A stretch of 64,000 nt of DNA from Zygaena filipendulae (taxonomy: Eukaryota > Arthropoda > Insecta > Lepidoptera > Zygaenidae): positions 13,218,501 through 13,282,500 of the forward strand of contig OU015655.1 in NCBI GenBank assembly GCA_907165275.2, given 5' to 3'. Within the stretch, counting starts at the first letter, position 1. Each line of letters starts with the position of its first letter. This document shows positions 27,401 through 39,400 of the stretch, piece after piece. The notes under the pieces were generated by a model. That model worked only from the letters and a program-made list of their open reading frames with translations. It ran no database searches and had not been told where the DNA came from. The translations under genes and the position numbers were made by a program.

Positions 27401-30400
27401 CATAGTTCTATGGGAACGTTGGGGCTACAACCATCAATCTGTGATTTATACAGTTTTGGCCAAAAAGTGACGCACAAGGTTGACTGCAAGGAATCCCCTC
27501 GCGGCATAAGTCCGCCTTTGGGTGTAAATTAGCTGCTTATTTTAATTTTGGCAATTTGCAAATAAATTGTTTATGTTTCAATAAAGTATAAAAACAAAGA
27601 AACAATCATGTCAATTTTTATATGTCTAATAGATAATAATTAATAGATTACAATATTGTAGAATTATTAATACCTACATAACTTCCATATCAAATATTTG
27701 CCTACTATATATATTTATATTTAACTACAGATTATGCTATACTTGAGATATTTTAGAAGACAAAGTTTCTGGAGGACGCATCAACGCGGCGACGTCAGTG
27801 TACATAACTGAATAGTCATTAAGGACATAAAGCCTTATAAAGTGGCCGATAAGAAATCTTATCAGTGTGTGACGTACATTACTAATAGGACAGAATTAGC
27901 ATCTGGAGTAGACTACGCAAGATAACCCTCAATCGGCCGCACTGAGTTGTTTTAATGATTATTATCTCTACTTACTATCAGAGACGTTCATTAAATTAAT
28001 GTTAATTGGCATTTATATTAAGTGCTAGCTGTGCCCCGCGGTTTCACCCGCGGTAATTTCGGAGTTCCCGCGGGAGTTCCGGGATAAAAGTACCCTTTGT
28101 CCTTCTCTGTACCCCTGACAACGTGGATGCCAAATTAAATCCAAATCCGTTCAGCCGTTTTTGCGTGATTGAGTAAACGTATGCGAGGATAAGAGCTATA
28201 AAGCGCATTTTCATCCGACTTGCTTCAAAGTTATCGTCACTGCTCAGCTCCTATGTGTCTTAGCGTTATGTTATATAGCCTATAACCTGCCCAAGAGTAT
28301 GGACTACAATCGTACCAAGTTTAGTTAAAATTCCTACAGTAGTTTTTGACCCATGCGTGCACATACAGACAGACAGACAGACAGCCAAAAAATTTACTGA
28401 TTGCATTGCATTCATCCTCCAATATTAATTTTGAATAAATATTCAATGTACAGAATTGACCTCTCTACAGTTTTATTAGGTACTTATAGGTAAGTATAGA
28501 AGATATAAAATGTCAAATAATAATAATTTAATGAACATCTTGGTTTGCGGCAGTTGTATTTTAAAAATCTTTACCTACTATTAAGTAAACATTAAAACGA
28601 CTCTGAGTGTTTATTTACTATGCGTAAATTAGATTCAATTAATCAAAGTATATTTTATAGTTTTGGTATAAGTACAAAATAATTATACAAAACTCTTTTT
28701 CGGAGGCTTAGCTCAGTAACTCTTGTTAAAAATACCCATCTATACTATAATAAAAGAGTAGAATCCGCGATTATGTACATTGAATATTTTTACCTAAAAT
28801 TGTGAGGGGTGATAAAAGAAGAGTAAGCAAGCCCAAAAAAAGTTTTTAAAATTCTTTTCTGTTTGTCTGTTCGCGATAATCTCCGCATCTACTGAACGGA
28901 TTGTCATGCAGTTTTCACAGGTAGATTAAGCTAACCCTGGAGCTACATATAGGTTTTGTTTCAATTAAATCGGATGTCGGGAATAAACGTAGTTGTAAAA
29001 AAACCTTTCATGCGGGTAAAACCGCGGAGCACAGCTAGTATTTAATATTCTATTCATTAGTGTATATTATTAGCTATTTCCCGTGGTCCCGCGGGAATTT
29101 CGGGGAAAAGAGTACCTACCCTATTTCTCTTTCCGTCCTGGCAAAATATACCTGAAAATTCTTCCAAGAAAACACGTTGTTCCATACGAACTATGCTAGC
29201 CTTTTTCACCTCGGTCTAGAACCATCAAATTTTGCACAAAATATATCTACCGTGATTCCGTAACGTAGTGATGCACTAAGAAAAGAATAATGAAAATTCA
29301 ATCCTTAATGATTCTCTTCGCTAAAAGAAGTCAGAGATTTCAATTTCGCTGCCATTTGAACGAAATTATGGTCAATATAACGAATTTGCTGTATCTACTT
29401 TAATTTTTGTCTCTGGATCAAATCGTGGTACGTGGTTGGCATAGAAATGCTGTACTAATGATCCAAATATAATTCAGGCGTACCCAAGTTTGAGATCATA
29501 AGTACTCTAATTCTACCTCATTATAGTGTTCTTTCGTTCTCATCGTCTGGAGCTTCGTAAACATAACTCCAATTGGACATAGATAAGCAATAGTATGTTA
29601 ACCCACACTGGAGAAATTTTGAGTAAATTAAAGTTTTTAAATTATAGCGCCATTTTTTTCCAAAATTTTTATGTTCAATATTTAGTTACATATTTAAACA
29701 ATGTAATAAGCTAAACACATAATTAAAAAACGTTCTCTAACTCTCAATAAATCGTTCTGAATCAAAAACTTTGTTTTGTGGGTTAACATGTTATTGCTTA
29801 TCTGCGTCCAATTATAATTTCTAAAGTCTCCATTTCGGATATTATTTCTCAAGGATGGTTTTTGTGGCATCGTCATATCTTTCTTAATTAGGTATTTATT
29901 GAAGTTCTACTCAAACGTCATTTCTAAGCTTACTGACGAAAATAGACAATATTTTAATATTAATATTTTCGTTGAAAATGGTAAGTATTTATATTATTAT
30001 AAAAAAATTCAACTAAAGTTTATAAATGCGCCAATCACTGAGCTATCATCGCTATAATACATATTTCATCATGATGCTGTGCTAAATATTAGCAGGGGTC
30101 GCTACAATATATTATGCAAAACTTTAAAACTTTGGTATTAATAATAAATGTTGGCGGAGATTTTATATAGGTTCGAAGTGGAGACAGATTCCATTTATCT
30201 CACGTACGTAAAACTCTGTATGTTACTTAACACTTCGACATTAGTACATATAGATACATAAATTATTATCTACAGCAGTGGCGAAGGTACCATATAAGCC
30301 GATTCCCACCGGCTTCCCTTCAGAAGTTGGGAACACAATCACTCTCTCTGCCGTAATTTAGAAATAGCACAATTAGTAATTTTTGTAGGAAGGATTTCAG

Positions 30401-33400
30401 TAGAATCTACTGAAATACTACAAAAATTATCTCTACTGAGTTGAAAATATTACAAAACGCCTAAACTATCAACAAAATTGCTCTTCAACAACAAATTGTT
30501 ATAAAATAAGCCGGTGGCGCGATCGGCTTTCTGGCAGTTAAACTTCCATACAAAATAATGCCGTGACGTCACATCAAGGTCGCAGGCAGCCGGCTAAAGT
30601 AGCTACTATGGCAAGCCGCTGCAAATCGAGTTACTCCCTCCGTCTTGCTCACGCGCACGCATTTTCTATTACTGTCTCATCAAATATCCTTATTGGTCCT
30701 AGAAATTCGAAACGAAGCGGACCTCCGGACATTCTGTGTTGACTGTTGACAGACAACTTGAATTTATGATGAAAAAATTGAAAATTTATAGGTATTAGAA
30801 TTTATTAGTTAGTGTCACGTGTTAGAATTTATTACTTGGTATTAAATAATGATTACTGATTAGTATTATAATCCTATTTCTTTTTCTTTGGCCGGCTAGC
30901 TATTCAGCCAGTATTTTTTATTTACATTGTGGCGACCTAAAAAAAATATTTTCTTTAATAAAAAGTATTACAATTTATTATATAAAAATTGAGTCATTAC
31001 TAATATTATATTAGTATTATATAACTAACTGTCAATCCTATCCTATTTGATGTAGGCTATAGTATTATAATTGGATTTTTTTTTTTGTTGTGTGTAATGA
31101 TAGTGAAAGCAGTTACGCAGACGTACGTTGAAATTAGGTATTTGCGGTAAGTAGATAGTTGAAATTACGTATTTATAGTAGGTACCAAATAGATTTCCGG
31201 GTTGCCTCTCTCAATATTTCACCCTTCGCCACTGATCTACAGCGTGGTAAATGTACGCTCGCATTACTTTTTTCTGTTTAGATTTCTATGGAGTGTTTTT
31301 TTTTCCTGAAAAAAGTGTTAACAAAGGAGTGGAAATACGGGGAAATGCTGCTTTTTATTTAGTATGAGCGATTCGAGTCCTGGAATAGGACAACTTTTTG
31401 TTCCAATACAAAAACTTCACCTAGTAATTCCGAAGTTGTCCGAGGTGGAAACGTAGGGAAAACAGCTCCCACTTTAGGTAGGTATAAAGTATACAACGTG
31501 TTAATGAATTAACTGAAAACCTGATACACCCCATTTAAAAAAATAAACAATAATATGATTAAAATATATTTTATGTCGAAAAAAATTATACTTATTCAAC
31601 CTTAGTTTGGAGGTGACCTATCTACGAAATTCCAAGCGCTACGCCCGCGCCTACCGGTTCTAATTATTTTGCTGCGGGCAGCGTACGCGCCAAATACTTA
31701 TTGCATTATAAATAATTTGGACATGGGCTAGTAAAAATGAAAAAATATAACCTATATTAAAACATAGTGCGACCGATTCGGAAGCCGATTCTGAGCAAAC
31801 TACTTTCTAGTTTTCAGTTAATTCATTAACACGTTGTATATACGCCTATGACTGAAGCGGAAAGTGATCGACCGAGGCGCGTCGTTATAAACTTTCAACA
31901 ATAGTAAAGTAGTGTTCGTTTTAGTACTCCTAAAGTTGGTTAGTGAACGGAAACATAAATTTAATCACAAGTTAATTTCGTAACTGATCGGTGCACAAAG
32001 GTATTAACCGTAATGGCGAACGTGTATAGCTTGAACAGTGATTTCTCTCGATTAGGCGCCGTACTTTTGCTAACCACTTAATCTAAGCTGAGCCATGTAA
32101 TAATCATAATTGAGAATTACTGTTATGTCTCCATTTGCTCTCGCTCACGTAATATTATAAGCCGGTTTTAACATACTAGATAATTGCCAAAACCTAATTA
32201 TTATAACAAATAATTAATTAATGTTTTAATTTAACTATCCTACTCATCCTAATAATATTATAAACGCGAAAGTTTGTATGTATGGATGGATGTTTGTTAC
32301 TCTTTCATGCATAAACCACTGAATGAATTTAAATGAAACTTTACAATAATATAGCTTACACATCAGATTAACATATAGGTTACTTTTATCCCGGAATTCC
32401 CGCGGGAACTCCGATTTACCTCGGGTGAAACCGCGGGGCACAGCTAGTTTATTATAATTTAATAATTTAAATCTACACAAGAAACAGATGGCTGCAATAA
32501 ATGCCATCGAATGCTTTATGTTACAGAGCTATGCGGAACACTGCTACCTCATAGATCTGTGAATAAAGATAAAAGAAATGATAATCTGTACCTACTTGAA
32601 ACTGAAAAATTTCTATGATCGCATTTTAATGTTGCTTTTGTATTTGAAAAAATAATGATTAAATCTTATTTTTGTTTGCGTCTATAGCTGTTCTTCCCGC
32701 GGATTCATTATCTTTGTTCCGAGACAAAAATAATCCAATTGACAGTATACATGCGGTAGCATCCTACCCAGAGCATTCCTGTGCTTTCAGTGATATCCAG
32801 TCCTTTTAAAATAGATTTCAGTAGTTCTAGATATTATCCTTTACAAACAAACTTAAAAACTTTACCTCTTTAGTCTTTATAATTTATGAATTAATAATAA
32901 ATGTGGGCAAACTTAATCATAAAGTACTTATATTGCATTTTGCATATAAAAAATACGTCGCGAAAATATTTCTAATAAAATCTAAAACGCTTCAAAAAGA
33001 CATGTATTAAATAGACATCTTGCATTTTAAATACGATTTATTTCAAATATATCACTTCTCTGGTTAGATTATAGAAGATATAGGTAAGTAGATCAAAAAT
33101 AACTCATTCAAATCTACGTTGATTCCAGTGGTAGAATAATTTTTCTCATCGTTTGTATGAATTTAATCTAGGTACACTATGCAAATAAAATGTTATGGTA
33201 ATAGTGTGCTTAATAGTACATTGTTATCCTAGGGGTGAAAGTAACTTTCTCCCGAGGGTAACACTGTGCTTTTCATTACGAATGCAAGGAAAGTCAAAAT
33301 AAAAATAGGAATTAGCTAAAGAAAAAATGAGTGAGGATCGGATAGTCGCTTGACACTTTCCCACCTATTTCTTTTTCTTTGGCCGGCTAGCTATTCAGCC

Positions 33401-36400
33401 AGTATTTTTTATTTACATTGTGGCGACCTAAAAAAAATATTTTCTTTAATTATTAAGTATTAATTCAAGAAAATAAAAAAATATAAATAGGAATTAGCTT
33501 AAGAAAAAGTGAGTGAATTTTATTTTAATTAATACCTACTTAAACTTTACGTTATTTCAATTTTACATCGCGCTGGCTGTATAGAAAGTTGAAACATGGT
33601 TCAATAGAAATGTGAAAATAGACCTAGTTTTTTTTTAATAATTTGACAGTTGTCAGTTGAAAGCGATTCTCCCTAGGGTTGAAAAGGGTTACTTTCAACC
33701 CGCTTCTCAGGCAACTTCAGACCTACTTTCCGAGTATGAGTAATGAAAAATAATATAATCACCTATAAGGTAATAACGTACTATGCTAATAGTTAAACTC
33801 TTGCAGAGGATAGATTATGACGACACGCTTAGGGCCTATGCACATTGCGTTGTTGGAGCGAGCAGAATACGTGCGTTAAATCAATACCAAAACGAGACGG
33901 CAACGGTATAAGCAATAATTTTACCTATAGGTGGGCAAACAATCAGGTGAAAAACCGGTGCTCGGGTTTTAAACCCGATAAACGCCCGATACACATCCGG
34001 AAACATTCTTAAACACCAATTTACATTTAGCGCATGCGCAATTAGCAAAAAGTTGTTTGTTAATTGTTTGTTCGGATTATAAATAATTAGTAAATAAATA
34101 AGTACTTAATAGATTAAGCAAACATTGGTTAACCTATAAAATCTACATAAATAAAAATGAATCACCAAATGTGTTGCTAACCATCAATGTGCTAACCGTA
34201 TAAGTTCCAAACGACTGCGCTAAATTGGATAGTTCTTTTTTTGTGTTCGTCATTGTCAGGATAAGGTTTTTATAAAAGAAGTATGGAGTTCCTGCGGAAA
34301 TTCCAAAACACACGCGGGCGAATCTCCGGTTGGACCGATTTTGAGGGCACTTTCATAACTTATTAGCTGATGTTATTGGGAGTAAATTAGGCTACTTTGG
34401 AGTTCTTTCGAGAATCTCGAAACTCACGCGGGTGAAACCAAGGGTTACAGTTAGAAAAAAAATTTTTTTTTTTTTGTAAATACATAGTATTACGATGAAT
34501 ATGCTTTACATCCAGACTTCTATAGTAAACACCAGTATTCATCACACCCTGATGCAATGATCGAACCCGCAGCACCTGATTGTCTAACGCTTAGGTACGT
34601 TTCAGAAGCGCTAGTGCATGTGAAGGGGCTCTAAGATTCTATAAACATCTCTTGAAAAGGTTGTAAAGCGATGTAGCAGTGACTCCGTCAGAACCGGTTT
34701 CCTGACCGTGGCCCTTTGACATCACGATTCACGACACTACACAATTCATTATATTCACATGTTTGCTTACTTTCAACTGAATTTTCCTGCGTCATTGCAC
34801 CGTACCTATTTCAGTATTGGTATCACTGCATCAATAGGCTGGTTGACTCAATTTTATTTTTTAGTCCGTAGTGTAGATTAATAAAAATATCGGATACGTT
34901 TTTTCTTTTTGCGTAATCAAAAAATAACGGCGATACATAGAACAGAAAGTCACGTGACGTGACGAATTTGTACTGTCATGACGTTATGAGTCCCCACTCC
35001 TAAACTTGAATGCCTTTTATCTAAGTATATTTTCATTAATTTGAAAAAGCTAAATATGCGAGTCTATTATTTTATTTTTTACTATCTATAATAACTGGCG
35101 GACTAAATAGAATTTTGATTTTCTTACCCCGGAGACAGTCATGTCTATTCTATTCGATATCGGTGGCCAAACATATGTCCGGGACCGTATGTGCCAGGCA
35201 TGTCGTCTGTTTATAACAATGCTCGAAAACTTCGGTGTTGTATATATTACGTTATTGATGGTGTAACTTCTGAAAAACTTGATAAGCTGAGGTGATGTTG
35301 ACACAATATACATTTATTTGTTTTATGGAGATTGGTTTATAAAGAGCTACGTGCTATATATCGAGTTCCCGAGGGATTCCCGAAACGTACGTAGGTATAC
35401 CGTAGCACAGATAATAGCTTTTAAGTTTGTAAATGAACGAAACTGACTACTTTATCGTAGTCGTCTGTTGGGACTTTGTATGTAACTAGCTATTGTACAG
35501 AAAATTCATTGCAAACAATAAATTAGTTTCTTGCTATCCATATTGCACCCATTGCCCCATAAGGCACGACGCGACGTTTTACTATGAATCACCCACGCTT
35601 GCTGACTGTGCTTGCAGAATAACAAGGTACATGACAAAATATTTCTTCGAATGCATTGCATCATACACAGATAGGGTTGCCACCTTTTTTTGGAAAAAAT
35701 ATAGGTAGTATTTTTCCGAAAAAAGATGCAAAAATATAGTAGGTACTTTTGGGAAATGAAGGGAAAAAATAGTACCTACCTACAATCTAAATATTTATTT
35801 TTAATCATTACGTATCCGGCAGCATTCGTCTACAAATTATTGCTAGTTTGACAGTTGACGTTTTGTCGCCGTGTATGAGTTTCGGTTTGAAATTCCCCGT
35901 GCTGCGCTGCGGGTGCGTTCCAGACCCAGTCGCAACTCACAGTTGGACATAGATAAGCAATAGTGTGTTAACCCACACTGGAGAAATTTTGAGTAAATTA
36001 AAGTTTTAAAATTCTAGCGCCATTTTGTTTCAACATTTTTATGTTCAATATTTAGTTACATATTTAAACAATGTAATAAGGTAAACACATAATTAAAAAA
36101 CTTTCTCTAACTCTCAATAAGTCGTTTTGAATCAATAACTTTGTTTTGTGGGTTAACATGTTATTGCTTATCTGCGTCCAGTTAATACAAAAAAGCGCGA
36201 CATATGAATTACCGAGGTATAAAAAATATAGTACCTATTTTTCGTACTTAATTGTTTTTATATAATATGTAGTACAATGGACTGAAATTATATTACGATA
36301 TACTATATAATATAGTAGGTACGGGTGGCAACCCTATACACAGACCAATAGCGTCTCGTCTCATACATATACAATGTTATTTTGAGTACACACTCAACCT

Positions 36401-39400
36401 GAAAATAGGTAGTTGATCCAGAATCTATATTTATATAAAAATGTATCCCTATTTCCCTTGGTCACGTCATCACGCGTGAACAGCTGGACCAATTTCGCTA
36501 ATTCTTTTTTTATGTTCTTATAAAAGTAGTTTGGAGTTCCTGCGGGAATGCCGAAATACCCGCAGGTGAATCTCCGAAACGTTTGAACCGATTTTGATGG
36601 GACTTTCACATCCGATGTTACAAGAAGCACTTAATTTACTCTACTTTGGAGTTCCTGCGGGAATTCCGAAACTCAAGCGGGTGAAACCGCGGGGCACAGT
36701 CAGCAATATAATCTAAATATATCCAAACTAATATTGCGAATGTAAAATTGTTTCTTTGTTACGCTTTCCCACCTTAACTGCTCAACCGATCATCACGAAT
36801 GTTTACACACACGTTTTCTGAGGTACAGAGAAGGACACGGAGACTTTTTAGCCCGAAATTCTGGCGGGAACTTCGAAGTTGACGCGGGCGAAACAGCTTC
36901 ATTAAGAATTTTAATGTTTATTTTTTATTATTATTTTATAAACCTTTATGTATTAGTAGTATAATAACATTATTCTTTTACAAATATCTTTTGTACTTTC
37001 AGAGATATGACTTTTTAAAAGTTCTTGAACTTTAGAAAAGAGGCATATGAACCACACATAAAAAAATATTTGCACTTTATTGTCACTATTGAGGGAAGAA
37101 AAAGAAGTGTAACGGACTGAACGAAAAGTGAATGCCATCCGAGTTTCCATTAAAATTTTAATTCAAACTATTTACTTAGAAGTTAAGACCTCTATTCTCC
37201 GTCTACGCCTCTATGTAATGTCTACGTATCTGTTGCGATGTAGGTACATGTACAGTAGCTGGGTATCTCGAAACCCGAAATGAACAAAACAAAACAAGGA
37301 GACTTGTTTATGCTATAACTAAGCATGTTGTAAGTTTAAAACTGTCCTTTAAAAGCGGATTAATTTCGTAAAACGTTTAATATTTATTTCCAGTTTTGTA
37401 ACTTTTCGTGTGTTACCGCAAAACCGGCTTAAGGGCTCCCAACCACGACCGAGTGCGGCCAGTGTAACCTCGACTTTTTAACATAATTATGCTTTATATC
37501 TATATGTATGAATGTTTTTTGTATGTTTATTTGTCTGTTTGTCCTCTGACCTCTACCTATGTGTTAATCGTAATACATTTGTCCGATTGCAATGAAACTT
37601 TGGTTGATTATTTTGCAATCTGTGCCTACGCATTTTATTTAAATTGATAGTGAAAAAACATAAAATTGTAGTCATTGTCTTCTAAAAAGGTTCATTATGA
37701 TGGAGCCGAGAGACTATTTACCTAAATTTTTTTATCGTTTTAGTTAGAAAAAAAAATTAGAAATAAGTTTATTTATCCTATTATTTTTGTACACCACCGC
37801 GCCTGGCGCCTAGCGTCAAATATTAATTAAGTATCCATTCATTCATAGATAAATAAATAATTAATCATTTAAAAAAAACGTTTCTCTGTAGGTACAGGTC
37901 TAAAAGTGAGTTATCTCATTTACAACTTTTATGTTTAAAAAGTTTAAATAATTTAATGTATATCATTAACCTTTTGTCCAAGTGGCCATTGCTATATCGA
38001 CTTATCACGGCAGTTGGACGCTGTTGAGACTTGAGACACATAATATGGTTATATCACTAAACGCAGAGGTATCTATATTCTATACCACATTCAACCAACC
38101 GACGCGCTCACTGTGCTCTTTATCTTCTGCGCTATTCTAAAGTAGAATATCCTACTCTAGATTCCTTCACTCCGCTCTGGGCCCTTATTCACTATGACCA
38201 TAACACGGCGGCACCATAACACACACAAAAATTGTCTTACTCTCGTAATCAACGAAGTTTTTTTCCTAAAAAATACATTTAAAATGTTTCTTATGGCACA
38301 CATACTAATAAGCATATAAATAATACTAAGGCATAATATTTTGACATCTAGAACGTTTGGGATTGCGTTTTTGTGGCGCGCGTTATGGGCAAGGAATGTT
38401 GTTGATCATAGTGAATAGGGCTCTGGATTCTGTTCTAGAATCCTTTACTCTGCTATTCGGATTCAAAATATTAAAATAGCGGCCTAGCCATAAAAATATT
38501 ATTTTTATCCCTTGTACTATACAATGTTACTATTTATGAAGATTACACAATTTTTGGCGCGTATAGTAAAACATGTGAAGAGTGAAACAAATGAAAATTC
38601 GTCAGTATGAAGTGGGGTCCATTTTACTCGGGCCACGACTCTCATACTTTGTTTTTCTTTGTATAGAAAAAAGATTAATCCTGCTAATATTATAAATGTG
38701 AAAGTGTGGATGTTTGGATGTTTGTTACTCCATCACGCAAAAACGGCTGAACAGATTTGGATGAAATTTGGCATGCACGTTGTCAGGGGTACAGAGAAGG
38801 ACATAGGATACTTTTTATCCTGGAATTCCCGCGGGAACTCCGAAATTACCGCGGGTGAAACCGCGGGTCACAGATAGTATCATATAAATATAAAATATGA
38901 ATATTGTTATATCACAAATTATCGTCAAAATAACACGAATAGTAATATAGTATAACTAACTGTCAGTCCTATCGCAGACATCAAAAAACCCGCCCCTGAC
39001 CGTTCCTGGTGCAAAGGAGCCCATCAGGCTGGCCGCATTCCCGCGCTGAATAGCAATGGCCAACCTCTGCACCAGGAACGAGCCGGAACGGGAGTCACCG
39101 CATTGGTCTCTAATACGGTTCCCTAACTCACGCACCAATGTCTTGGCGTCCGCGCCCCAGCTGCCGAGTGTCTCTACCGCGATTGGAATGAATTTATTTT
39201 GCGGCTCCAACGCCGCGTATTTAAGCCGTTTTCTGCTGGCAGCATCTTCTGCAGCATCTGCTGGAAAGAGGGTAGAGCGACCCAAGTGGCTGGCGGCTTT
39301 TCTAAGTATTATTTTTATTTTAAATTATTTAATAAGTTATTTTTTCATTTCTTTTTTTAAATTTTGTTATATTTTATTTTTTGTTCTTATTGTAAGATAT

